A stretch of DNA of 64,000 nt from DATBHM01 sp963772375 (lineage in GTDB: Bacteria > Actinomycetota > UBA4738 > JACQTL01): positions 124,001 through 188,000 of the forward strand of contig CAVYXG010000001.1 of assembly GCA_963772375.1 (NCBI GenBank), given 5' to 3'. Each line of letters begins with the position of its first letter. The first letter of the stretch is position 1. The position numbers and the translations under genes were made by a program. Shown here in pieces: positions 16,967-24,504 of this stretch. The notes under the pieces were generated by a model, which ran no database searches, had not been told where the DNA came from, and saw nothing but the letters and a program-made list of their open reading frames with translations.

Positions 16967-17637
16967 TCCGCCTGACGACCGTGCTGCGCCGCAGGCTCGA
17001 CGACGAGCGGGGCATGAGCATCGTGGAGCTGGTCGTGGCCATGGCCCTCATGGGGCTCATCATGACGTTCATCATCGCGGGGTTCGCCTCGTTCCAGAAC
17101 CAGACCACGAGCGAGGACCTCCGGCTGCAGAACCTCGACGACGCGCGCGTGATCATGGACGCCGTCTCCAAGGACATCAGGACGGCGACCATGCTCACCG
17201 CCGGGACCGCGCCCTTCGTCGTGGCGGACAGCACGCACGTGACGTTCTACGGCAACCTGAACACCACGACAGGGCCCAAGAAGATCGACCTCTCGATCGA
17301 CACGACCAACCCGAGCGCCCCGGTGCTCGTCGAGAAGGTCCAGGCGGCGGATCCGGGATCGAACCCGCCCACGTACACGACCCAGACGCCCGTGACCCGC
17401 CTCGTCGGCAAGTACGTCACCAACAACAGCTCGTCGCCGCTGTTCACGTTCTACGACAGCCAGGGGAACGCGCTGGCGGCTCCTGTCTCGTCGGCGAACC
17501 GGCTGACGATCAGCCAGGTGGGCATCACGCTGCAGGTCCGGAAGTCGGTCAACGTCTACCTGCCGGCGACGACGCTCGTGACGAAGGTCTCGATGCCCAA
17601 CGTGTACTACAACGTCCAGGAGAGCCCGAGCCCATGA
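16963..17637 (+). CDS. Prepilin-like minor pilin (PilW/GspJ-like)
   Basis: 224 residues. Class III signal DERGMSIVELVVAMALMGLIMTFIIAGF with Gly(-1) and Glu5. The C-terminal part is a beta-rich globular domain without recognised motifs (FVVADSTHVTFYGNL ... VGITLQVRKSVNVYLP). ATG 16963 overlaps the previous stop (ATGA) and its own stop overlaps the next start (ATGATGA), so the three minor-pilin genes are translationally coupled. Gene order (V-like, W/J-like, X-like) matches minor pilin sets that prime pilus assembly in other bacteria. Confidence 0.75.
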   Translation: MIRLTTVLRRRLDDERGMSIVELVVAMALMGLIMTFIIAGFASFQNQTTSEDLRLQNLDDARVIMDAVSKDIRTATMLTAGTAPFVVADSTHVTFYGNLNTTTGPKKIDLSIDTTNPSAPVLVEKVQAADPGSNPPTYTTQTPVTRLVGKYVTNNSSSPLFTFYDSQGNALAAPVSSANRLTISQVGITLQVRKSVNVYLPATTLVTKVSMPNVYYNVQESPSP

Positions 17638-19262
17638 TGATTCGACGCATCCGACTGCTGTCCTGCCGGGTCCGCGCGCAGGAGGACGGGATCGCCCTCG
17701 TCACCGTCATGCTGATCATGATGGTCGTGACGATGCTGGTGGTCGCGGCGATGTCGTATACGACCGGCTCGCAGCCGCTGTCGCGCCACGACCAGGACTG
17801 GAACGCGGCGCTCGAGGCCGCCCAGGCCGGGATCGACGACTACATCTACCGGCTGAACCAGGACGGCAACTACTGGCTGTACAACAAGACCACCTCGCCG
17901 CCCGACGGAAACCTCGCGTTCCGGCAGTTCGTGAACGTGCCGGGTCCCTCGAACATCGGGCAGTTCGCCTATGCCCCGGACACCAGCACGATCGCGTCGG
18001 ACGGCACGATCAAGCTCACCGTCGTGGGCAAGGCGCGCGGCGTGCAGCGGACGCTGTACGTCAACCTTCGCCGCAGGAACTTCCTCGACTACCTGTACTT
18101 CACCGACTACGAGACGATGGACCCGGCGCTGTACACGGGGTCGCCGTTCACTCCGGCCCAGGCCCAAGTTCGGTGCGCGCTCCACTACTACGAGGGCCGG
18201 AACTCCCAGTGCACCAAGATCGACTTCTTCAACGCCGACACGATCAACGGTCCGCTGCACTCGAACGACGCCCTGAACATCTGCGGCTCGCCCAACTTCA
18301 ACGGCGCGACCTCGGACAGCTGGAACGACTCCAACCACAAGCGGTGGCTCGACGACTGCCCCACGAGCCACCCGGACTTCTCGAACTCCGGGGACCCCCG
18401 CTACCTGGCGCCGCTCACGATGCCCCCCTCGAACGCGGCCATCAAGACGCAGACGAACTCGGCGGTGGGGGGGACGGGATGCCTGTACACCGGGCCCACC
18501 CAGATCACCCTCAACTCGGCCGGGACGATGAACGTGATCAGCCCGTTCACGAAGTCGACCAACACCGGGTGCGGGCCGGGGAACAACCTGTCCCTGCCCC
18601 CGAACGGCGTGGTCTACGCGCAGAACGTCCCCTCCGGGTCGAGCGACCCGAACTACACGAACGGCTGCCCGTACTCCGGCAACTACCCGCACGGGCTGAT
18701 CGTCCCGGTCTCGGGGGACATCACGACCTACAACTGCCGCGACGGCGACGTGTTCGTGTCCGGCACGCTCAAGGGCAGGTTGACGATCGCCGCGGAGCAC
18801 GACATCGACATCGTGTGGAACCTGCAGTACGCGTCGCCGGGGACCTCGGGGACGGGGAACCTGCTGGGGCTCGTCGCGAACAACTACGTGAACGTGTTCC
18901 ACCCGGTGAGCTGCACGTCGTCCTCCAACTCCTGCAACATCAACATCCCCGGCCACACCACCTCGTTCGACAACGCCACCATCCAGGCGGCCATCCTGTC
19001 GGTGCAGCACTCCTTCCGGGTGCAGAACTACGCCGCCGGCGACTCCCTGGGGAACCTCAACGTCACCGGGGCGATCGCGCAAAGCTACCGGGGAATCGTG
19101 GGGACCTTCTCGGGGACGACATCGGTGTCGGGCTACATCAAGAACTACGTGTACGACACGCGGCTCAAGTACCTGTCGCCCCCGTACTTCCTCGACCCCG
19201 TCAAGTCCGCGTGGGGCGTCGTCACCTGGGCGGAGATCCAGACCCCGTCCACCTTCCCCTGA
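17634..19262 (+). CDS. Large PilX-like pilus assembly protein
   Basis: 542 residues. N-terminus QEDGIALVTVMLIMMVVTMLVVAAMSYTTG looks like a prepilin or PilX-type signal, but position 5 after the Gly is not Glu. The rest is a large secreted domain rich in Asn, Ser, Gly, Tyr and Cys, with segments such as DTINGPLHSNDALNICGSP and a central DGDVFVSGTLKGRLTIAAEHDIDIVW that resemble uncharacterised polymer-forming or PilX-associated proteins of actinobacteria. No catalytic motif seen. Start ATG 17634 overlaps the upstream stop. Likely surface-exposed pilus component; exact role unknown. Confidence 0.65.
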   Translation: MMIRRIRLLSCRVRAQEDGIALVTVMLIMMVVTMLVVAAMSYTTGSQPLSRHDQDWNAALEAAQAGIDDYIYRLNQDGNYWLYNKTTSPPDGNLAFRQFVNVPGPSNIGQFAYAPDTSTIASDGTIKLTVVGKARGVQRTLYVNLRRRNFLDYLYFTDYETMDPALYTGSPFTPAQAQVRCALHYYEGRNSQCTKIDFFNADTINGPLHSNDALNICGSPNFNGATSDSWNDSNHKRWLDDCPTSHPDFSNSGDPRYLAPLTMPPSNAAIKTQTNSAVGGTGCLYTGPTQITLNSAGTMNVISPFTKSTNTGCGPGNNLSLPPNGVVYAQNVPSGSSDPNYTNGCPYSGNYPHGLIVPVSGDITTYNCRDGDVFVSGTLKGRLTIAAEHDIDIVWNLQYASPGTSGTGNLLGLVANNYVNVFHPVSCTSSSNSCNINIPGHTTSFDNATIQAAILSVQHSFRVQNYAAGDSLGNLNVTGAIAQSYRGIVGTFSGTTSVSGYIKNYVYDTRLKYLSPPYFLDPVKSAWGVVTWAEIQTPSTFP

Positions 19263-19282
19263 TCCCCGGCCGCGGCCACCGA

Positions 19283-19288
19283 TAGCAT
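19283..19288 (+). promoter_or_regulatory. Candidate -10 box before the prepilin peptidase gene
   Basis: TAGCAT followed after 10 bases by ATG 19299. The spacing fits a near-leaderless start; the hexamer is weaker than the other examples. Confidence 0.3.
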
Positions 19289-19298
19289 CCGGTCGCCG

Positions 19299-20099
19299 AT
19301 GGATCGACTCGCGCTCGCCGTGCTGGCCGTCGTGCTCGGCCTGCTCTTCGGGAGCTTCATGAGCGTGGTGGTGTCCCGGGTGCCCGCCAAGGAGTCCGTG
19401 GTCGCGCCGCGATCGAGGTGCCCGAACTGCGGCGCCCTCATCCGGGCCTACGACAACGTCCCGGTGGTCTCCTACCTGGTGCTCGGAGGGAAGTGCCGCT
19501 CCTGCGGCCACCGGATCTCGATCCTGTACCCGCTGCTCGAGCTCGGGACCGCAGGGCTGTTCGTCGGCGCCGCCCTCCGCTTCGACGAGGCGGGGCTCGC
19601 CGCCCTGATGGCCGCGTTCCTGTGGGTGCTGCTGTGCGTCTCGGTCATCGACGTCCAGCACCGCATCATCCCGAACCGGATCGTGTACCCGGCATTCGTC
19701 GGCCTGCTCGCCGGCGTGGGGGTCGCCGACCTCGCCGGCTGGGGCCCGGTGCTCTGGCGGGGGGCGGTGGGAGCCGCCGTCTACGGTGGAGGGCTGTTGC
19801 TCATCGCGATCATCGCCCCCAGGGGGATGGGGATGGGCGACGTGAAGCTCGCCGCCACCATCGGGCTCGTCCTGGGCTCGCTGAGCCTCTCGAGGGTCGG
19901 CGTGGCCGCCGGCGATCGCCATCCTGTGCGGGGGAGTGGCGGCCGTCGTCGCGCTCGCCATGGGCAGGAGCCGGAAGTCGGCCCTGCCGTTCGGACCGTT
20001 CCTGGCCGTCGGGGCGGCCGTCGCCGTGTTCGCGGGCCAGGCGATCGGGGACGCGTACATCCGGCTGCTGACCTGAGCGGCCACCCCTCCATCACCTGA
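19299..20099 (+). CDS. pilD: Prepilin peptidase / N-methyltransferase with apparent C-terminal frameshift
   Basis: Membrane aspartic peptidase (A24) that cleaves and N-methylates prepilins. Seen: N-terminal LLFGSFMSVVVSRVP, the four-Cys zinc motif (RCPNC ... CRSCG), the first catalytic Asp in VSVIDVQHRIIPN and the second in GMGMGDVKLA. After SRVGVAA (about 19911) the hydrophobic protein continues in another frame (AIAILCGGVAAVVALAMG, then the family-typical PFGPFLA, stop TGA at 20074-20076); an extra G near 19911 would explain it. As read here the last 60 residues are an Arg-rich nonsense tail. Both catalytic Asp are upstream, so activity is not excluded. Confidence 0.85.
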   Translation: MDRLALAVLAVVLGLLFGSFMSVVVSRVPAKESVVAPRSRCPNCGALIRAYDNVPVVSYLVLGGKCRSCGHRISILYPLLELGTAGLFVGAALRFDEAGLAALMAAFLWVLLCVSVIDVQHRIIPNRIVYPAFVGLLAGVGVADLAGWGPVLWRGAVGAAVYGGGLLLIAIIAPRGMGMGDVKLAATIGLVLGSLSLSRVGVAAGDRHPVRGSGGRRRARHGQEPEVGPAVRTVPGRRGGRRRVRGPGDRGRVHPAADLSGHPSIT

Positions 20100-20340
20100 A
20101 CTTCAGCCCACCCCACCGTCCCGCCGGCGTGCCCGCAGCGGGCCGATTCGCACCGGACGGGATTGCTGTCCCCCTGCGGACCGACAACGGCCTGTGGGGA
20201 GGCTGTGTGATGGGATTGAGGCCGATTGCCTATTTCTGTAAATTACACTTATGTAGTTTGGCCTAGAGTGCCGATAGATGGCAAGCGAGATGTTTGACAA
20301 CAAGTGTTGCGAGAGTTACCTTCCGCTTCCCCCGAACGGC
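20100..20340 (+). promoter_or_regulatory. AT-rich control region before the HTH-pilM unit
   Basis: About 240 bases with no gene. The part from 20225 to 20330 is conspicuously AT-rich for this genome (for example CTATTTCTGTAAATTACACT). It holds a partial palindrome TACACTTATGTA, a consensus-like sigma-70 promoter and a perfect CAACA-AG-TGTTG repeat. Confidence 0.55.
20294..20322 (+). promoter_or_regulatory. Sigma-70 promoter with overlapping palindromic operator
   Basis: TTGACA at 20294-20299, 17-base spacer, TACCTT at 20317-20322: the best canonical promoter in the window. CAACAAGTGTTG (20298-20309), a perfect inverted repeat around AG, overlaps the -35, so a bound repressor would block polymerase. 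The downstream HTH protein is an obvious candidate, by inference only. Confidence 0.65.
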
Positions 20341-20418
20341 ATGATGCACGAGAGGGAAGGGAGGCAGAAGTTCAAGATGTTGAACATGAGGCCCCTGTTG
20401 AAGTTGTGGAGGTTGTGA
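20341..20418 (+). CDS. Possible 25-residue basic leader peptide
   Basis: Short ORF reading MMHEREGRQKFKMLNMRPLL and ending KLWRL. It starts about a dozen bases after the predicted transcription start. Its TGA is one base before the ATG of the HTH gene, and the GGAGG for that gene lies inside it, so translation could be coupled. No Shine-Dalgarno precedes it. Coding status unproven. Confidence 0.3.
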   Translation: MMHEREGRQKFKMLNMRPLLKLWRL

Positions 20419-20419
20419 A

Positions 20420-20626
20420 ATGGGCAAGCGGCGACCGTTCGTGGGGGACCGCCTGCTCACCGTCGCCGAGGTGGCCGCGACCATGCGCGTCTCGAACATG
20501 ACGGTGTACCGCCTGATCAAGGGAGGGCAGCTCGCCGCCATCCGCGTCGGGAAGAACTACCGGATCCGCGAGTCGGACGTGAACCGCTACCTGTCCGAGC
20601 GCTCGGTCCGGGTGGAAGGCGACTGA
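20420..20626 (+). CDS. Small excisionase/MerR-type helix-turn-helix protein
   Basis: 68 residues. LLTVAEVAATMRVSNMTVYRLIKGGQLAAIRVGKNYRIRESDVNRYL is the winged HTH fold of the excisionase/AlpA/BldC type. GGAGG lies seven bases before ATG 20420. It sits between the prepilin peptidase gene and pilM, behind a strong promoter with a palindromic site. There is no integrase, so a phage excisionase role is unlikely; a transcription factor for the pilus genes, possibly self-regulated, fits better (inference). Confidence 0.8.
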   Translation: MGKRRPFVGDRLLTVAEVAATMRVSNMTVYRLIKGGQLAAIRVGKNYRIRESDVNRYLSERSVRVEGD

Positions 20627-20712
20627 AGACCGAACGAGCTAGGTCGAATGACGGAAGTAGGGGCGCCGGAGGCTCAGGTCCGGCCGGCGATCGACCGAAG
20701 GAACAGAACACG

Positions 20713-21768
20713 ATGGCGAAGACACGGATCGGACTCGATGTGGGCTCCACGGCCGCCAGGGCCGTGGAGGTCAACGTCGCCGCCGACCCGCCCGTGCTGG
20801 TCCGCGCGGCGCAGGTTCCGATGCAACCCGGCGCGATCGAGAACGGCGAGGTGCGTCAGCCGGAGGCCGTGACCGAGGCGCTCCGCGAGCTGTGGCGTCG
20901 CGGGGGCTTCAAGAACCGGCAGGTCTACATGGGTGTGGGCAACCAGCGCGTCGTGGTGCGCGAGGTCGCGTTGCCCTGGCTCCCGGCCAAGGAGCTCCGT
21001 GAGTCGCTCCCGTTCCAGGTGCAGGAGTTCATCCCGATCCCGGTCGAGGACGCGGTGCTGGACTTCGATGCGCTGGACGAGTTCGAGCAGGACGGGCGGC
21101 GGATGGTCCGGGTGCTCCTCGTCGCGGCGCAGCGCGGCATGGTCGACTCCCTGGTGCAGGCCGCGACGGCGGCCCGCCTCGAGCCGATCGGTCTCGACCT
21201 GATCCCGTTCGCGCTGATCCGATCGATCGGGTACGCGAACGGCGCCGCCCTCGAGGAGGAGGTCGAGGAGGCCCTGATCGACGTGGGGTCGGACATCACC
21301 TGCATCTGCGTCCACCAGGCGACCGTGCCGAGGTTCGTGCGGATCCTCCCCTCGGGGGGACACGACATCACCCTCGCCGTCGCCCGGGCGCTCGGTGTTC
21401 CGGAAGACGAGGCCGACCGGATGAAGCGCGGGGAGCCCGTGGAGACGGGACACGACGCCGCGGACGCCCAGCGCGTCGCGCAGGGCCGGACCGTGAGCTT
21501 CGCGGACGAGATCCGGTCCTCGCTCGAGTTCTACTCGGCCCAGAGCCCCCACTCCAGGATCGGCCGGATGCGCGTCTCGGGCGGTGGGTCCAAGCTCGCC
21601 GGCCTGGTCCAGCTGCTGTCCGACCGGCTCGGCGTCCCGGTGGCGCCCGGCGGCGTGTTCCAGCGGGTCCGCCCCGAGCTCGACCTCACGCCCGAGGGGC
21701 TCGCGGAAGCCGAGCCGCTGCTCGCCGTCGCCGTGGGGCTGGCCCTGCCCGGAGGAGGCCAGAAGTGA
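20713..21768 (+). CDS. pilM: Type IV pilus inner-membrane platform protein PilM
   Basis: Actin-like cytoplasmic ATPase that docks on PilN and links the pilus machine to the membrane. Motifs: phosphate 1 (IGLDVGSTAARAVEV), ALPWLPAKELRESLPFQVQEFIP, phosphate 2 (ALIDVGSDITCICV), and the adenosine motif (VSGGGSKLAGLVQLLSDRLG). 351 residues. Start ATG 20713 has GAAGGAA upstream. Its TGA overlaps the GTG of pilN. Head of the pilMNOP unit. Confidence 0.94.
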   Translation: MAKTRIGLDVGSTAARAVEVNVAADPPVLVRAAQVPMQPGAIENGEVRQPEAVTEALRELWRRGGFKNRQVYMGVGNQRVVVREVALPWLPAKELRESLPFQVQEFIPIPVEDAVLDFDALDEFEQDGRRMVRVLLVAAQRGMVDSLVQAATAARLEPIGLDLIPFALIRSIGYANGAALEEEVEEALIDVGSDITCICVHQATVPRFVRILPSGGHDITLAVARALGVPEDEADRMKRGEPVETGHDAADAQRVAQGRTVSFADEIRSSLEFYSAQSPHSRIGRMRVSGGGSKLAGLVQLLSDRLGVPVAPGGVFQRVRPELDLTPEGLAEAEPLLAVAVGLALPGGGQK

Positions 21769-22400
21769 CACAGGTGAACCTTCTTCCCCGTGAGGTCAAG
21801 CAGCGCCAGGTGACGCGAAGGCGCACCGGGGCCGTCGCGGTCATCGGGGGCATCGTGGTGCTGGCGCTCGTGGCCATGTGGTTCCTGCAGGGCCAGCGGC
21901 TCCACAAGCTCGACCAGGAGGTCGACGCCCAGAACGCCACCAACGCCCAGCTGCAGGAGCAGGTGGACTCGCTGTCGAAGTACTCGGACCTCAAGGCCAA
22001 CCTGGATTCGCGCAAGACGCTCCTCAAGTCCGCGCTCGCCGACACGGTCGAGTGGTCGAACGTGCTCAGCACGCTGTCGAACATCGCTCCGGGAAAGATG
22101 TGGCTCACCTCGCTGACGGGGAGCGCGACGTCGCCGAGCACGTCGGCCGCGACGACCACGGCACCCGTGCCCGGCGCGCCGACCGGCCCCACCCTGATCG
22201 GCAACATCCAGTTCCAGGCCAGCTCGCTCGACTCCGACACGATGGCGGCGTGGCTCACCCACCTCGAATCGGTGAAGGGCTGGGTCAACGCCTGGCTCTC
22301 GACCGGCCAGCAGAACTCCACCACCGGCACCCCGCTGTGGCAGTTCAGCAGCACGGTCGACCTGGAGGCGCGAGTGGCCCACGGGGGAGGGAAGTCGTGA
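21765..22400 (+). CDS. pilN: Type IV pilus biogenesis protein PilN
   Basis: Bitopic membrane protein. The short cytoplasmic N-terminus MTQVNLLPREVKQR contains the conserved NLLP motif that fits into PilM. One membrane helix follows (AVAVIGGIVVLALVAMWFL), then a coiled coil (HKLDQEVDAQNATNAQLQEQ) and a ferredoxin-like domain interrupted by a Ser/Thr/Ala-rich insert. 211 residues. GTG start overlaps the pilM stop (GTGA), and the stop overlaps the pilO start the same way, indicating a tightly coupled operon. Confidence 0.92.
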   Translation: MTQVNLLPREVKQRQVTRRRTGAVAVIGGIVVLALVAMWFLQGQRLHKLDQEVDAQNATNAQLQEQVDSLSKYSDLKANLDSRKTLLKSALADTVEWSNVLSTLSNIAPGKMWLTSLTGSATSPSTSAATTTAPVPGAPTGPTLIGNIQFQASSLDSDTMAAWLTHLESVKGWVNAWLSTGQQNSTTGTPLWQFSSTVDLEARVAHGGGKS

Positions 22401-22933
22401 ACGAACGTCGAGGTCCGCTCATCGCCGCCGGCGTGTCCGCCCTGGTGGCCGTGCTCGTCCTGGTCGTGCTCGTCCTGCCGCGCATCTCCGCGGTGGGCAA
22501 GCGGGCCGACGACCTCGACGCGGCCAAGGCGCAGCAGCAGGCGCTGACCGCCCAGCTGGCCCAGCTGAAGGAGGCGAAGCGCGAGGCGAAGATCGTCACG
22601 AAGCAGCTGAACAAGCTCGAGACGAGGATCCCCCCGACGGCCGAGCTGCCCAGCCTGATCCGCCTCCTGCAGGACGCGGCGACGGCCTCGGCGGTGGACT
22701 TCGTGGCCGTGGCGCCGGGGACCCCCGTCAGCGTCGCCACGATCCCGGGGATCTCCACGATCCCGCTCCAGGTGAGCTCCGGAGGAAGCTTCTTCTCCGT
22801 GCAGGAGTTCCTGTTCAAGCTGGAGACCCTGCCCAGGGCGGTCCGCGTCACCGGGATCAACATCACCCCGGCCAGCGCGACCGCCACGACCGGTGGGACC
22901 TCCGGGTCGTCGACGTCGACGAACCCCAGGTGA
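22397..22933 (+). CDS. pilO: Type IV pilus biogenesis protein PilO, possibly frameshifted at the C-terminus
   Basis: Bitopic partner of PilN: one membrane helix (LIAAGVSALVAVLVLVVLVLP), a coiled coil (DDLDAAKAQQQALTAQLAQLKEAKREA) and a ferredoxin-like fold with FFSVQEFLFKLETLPRAVRV. 178 residues. The frame stops at TGA 22931 after STNPR, before the last beta-strand expected of PilO. That strand appears to be encoded in the next frame (GELSMTLTGEVYTT) at the start of the small downstream ORF, so one extra base near 22928 may have split the gene. Alternatively the downstream ORF is separate. Confidence 0.88.
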   Translation: MNERRGPLIAAGVSALVAVLVLVVLVLPRISAVGKRADDLDAAKAQQQALTAQLAQLKEAKREAKIVTKQLNKLETRIPPTAELPSLIRLLQDAATASAVDFVAVAPGTPVSVATIPGISTIPLQVSSGGSFFSVQEFLFKLETLPRAVRVTGINITPASATATTGGTSGSSTSTNPR

Positions 22934-22940
22934 GCTCTCG

Positions 22941-23123
22941 ATGACGCTCACCGGTGAGGTCTACACGACCGACGAGAGCGCCGGTCCCGGAACACCGCCC
23001 GGCCCGACGGTCGTCCAGCCGTCGCCGGCCCCCGCGCTGTCGCCGGGCGCCACACCGTCGCCGGGCGCAACCGAGACCGCGCCGGCGGAACCCGCCCCTT
23101 CGAGCTCCGTGCAGGCTGGATAG
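22941..23123 (+). CDS. Small Pro/Ala-rich ORF, possibly the detached C-terminus of PilO
   Basis: 60 residues: MTLTGEVYTTDES, then a Pro/Ser/Ala/Thr tail (PGPTVVQPSPAPALSPGA). The first part looks like the closing strand of the PilO periplasmic domain. ATG 22941 has AGGTGAG six bases upstream, so independent translation is possible. If real on its own it would be a short cytoplasmic or unstructured peptide of unknown use; the split-PilO reading is more economical. Confidence 0.4.
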   Translation: MTLTGEVYTTDESAGPGTPPGPTVVQPSPAPALSPGATPSPGATETAPAEPAPSSSVQAG

Positions 23124-23136
23124 GAGGGGTTGACAG

Positions 23137-23823
23137 ATGGCACTTGCAGAACGCGATCGACGCGCGCTGATCATCTTCGGAGTCGTGATCGTGGTGGCGC
23201 TCGCCGCCTACTTCCTCCTGCTCAAGAAGGGCGGCGGCGAGCCGGTTGCCACCACGACGACGTCCGGCCCGACCGCGCCGGTCAGCCCACCGGCGTCCCC
23301 CATCAAGCCGTCCAAGTCCCCGACCACCACGCCCCGCAGCACCGCCCCGCCATCCGGGCCTCAGCTCAACGGCAAGGATCCCTTCTCGCCGTTGGTGAAC
23401 CCGAGCTCGGGTGGCGGGGGCGGCCCCTCCACGAGCGGGACGGGCGGGACGAGCGGACCGGGAACGAGTGGTCCGGGCACGAGTGGTCCGGGCACGACGA
23501 ACCCGACCAGCACGGCGACCTCGACGGGGACGCCGACCACGTCGCCAACGACCACGATCTCGGTGTCGCCGCCCCCGTCGCCGTCCACGGCGCCCGGCGG
23601 CGGGACGAGCACCCACGTTGGTGGCCACACCGTGACGCTGCTCGACATCTTCCGTCGCGACGGCGTGGAGCGCGCGCAGGTCCAGGTCGACGCCACGGTG
23701 TACACCCCGAGCGTGGGACAGAGGTTCGCGGACGGATTCCGGCTGGTGTCCATCAACGGCACCTGCGCGACCTTCACGCACGGCGGGCAGGAGTTCGTGC
23801 TCTGCGAGAACCCGCAGAAGTAG
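23137..23823 (+). CDS. PilP-like pilus protein with Thr/Pro/Gly linker
   Basis: 228 residues. N-terminal membrane helix (ALIIFGVVIVVALAAYFLLL), a low-complexity linker rich in Thr, Pro, Ser and Gly, and a C-terminal domain (TVTLLDIFRRDGVERAQVQV ... FADGFRLVSINGTCATFTHGGQEFVLCEN) like the PilP-type small beta domains that follow PilO. Two Cys in the last 30 residues could pair. Strong AGGAGG seven bases before ATG 23137. Last gene of pilMNOP; a terminator follows. No secretin gene is present, as expected for a cell without an outer membrane. Confidence 0.75.
   Translation: MALAERDRRALIIFGVVIVVALAAYFLLLKKGGGEPVATTTTSGPTAPVSPPASPIKPSKSPTTTPRSTAPPSGPQLNGKDPFSPLVNPSSGGGGGPSTSGTGGTSGPGTSGPGTSGPGTTNPTSTATSTGTPTTSPTTTISVSPPPSPSTAPGGGTSTHVGGHTVTLLDIFRRDGVERAQVQVDATVYTPSVGQRFADGFRLVSINGTCATFTHGGQEFVLCENPQK
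23449..23493 (+). repeat. Three tandem 15-base units in the pilP-like linker
   Basis: Units ACGAGYGGWCCGGGN encode the pentapeptide TSGPG three times. Copy number may vary between strains by slippage without breaking the frame. Confidence 0.7.
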
Positions 23824-23880
23824 CCCTGCTCGTCCACGGCCACCGGCGAACTGCCTCTGGGGGGAGCGGTCGCCGGTCTC

Positions 23881-23909
23881 GAGGGGCGGTCCTCTCCGGG
23901 CCGCCCCTC
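23881..23909 (+). terminator. Terminator after pilMNOP
   Basis: GAGGGGCGG pairs with CCGCCCCTC across an 11-base loop and is followed by TCCCCATTC. It lies about 90 bases before the group II intron. Confidence 0.7.
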
Positions 23910-23988
23910 TCCCCATTCGAGGCGCGCAACCGGGGCCGCCGTGGCCCTCCCGCGGGGCGGAGCGACCGGAACGCGGCGGGGCGGTCCC

Positions 23989-23994
23989 TATGAT
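23989..23994 (+). promoter_or_regulatory. -10 box of aroC, now separated from aroC by the intron
   Basis: TATGAT. Without the intron it would lie about 8 bases before the aroC ATG, the same layout as the other leaderless starts here. In the present sequence the predicted transcription start falls on the first bases of the intron. Confidence 0.5.
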
Positions 23995-24504
23995 TCGTCC
24001 ATGTCGCGTCCTGAAAGCTGGACCGAGCCAGCGGGTGCAAGTCCCGCCCAGGTAAGCGCCGGAGCGCCTGGTAGCAGGCCACCGGCCGGCGTCGAGAGGC
24101 GTCCGGTCGAAGCGTGGCGTCAAGAGCCCCTCTGGGGGGAGCAAGAGCGCGGGCCGCAACATCAAGTGAATCCTGCAGCCTCGTCAGATTCACAACGGGA
24201 GAGCCGAGCCGCTCATGTCACGGCGAAGGCCACGTCTGGCGCTAGGACTTCCGGACCATCCGCGCCAGGTCTCCCCGGGGTACGGGGAACGGCACGTGCT
24301 CACGGTTCGGTTCGGAACAGGAGAGGCCCGTCTGCCCCGCCTGCGTCGGGCAAAGACCGCTTCCATAAGCCGACGGCGAAACGAAGCGGAGGGCAGCGGG
24401 AGTCCGAGGGGGTCGTAGTACCGCCGATCGCCGGGCAGCACAACCCGGCGGGAGGGAAGGACCCCTACTTTGGTCACGCCGGCCAAGGAGGTACGCGCGA
24501 GGGC

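Noticed and set aside
20420..20626. Phage or plasmid excisionase
   Set aside because: No integrase, attachment site or other phage gene nearby; the pil context favours a regulator.
23941..24504. Long N-terminal extension of the intron reverse transcriptase
   Set aside because: The open frame here is structured intron RNA; relatives start near ATG 24505, and the translated extension has no protein features.
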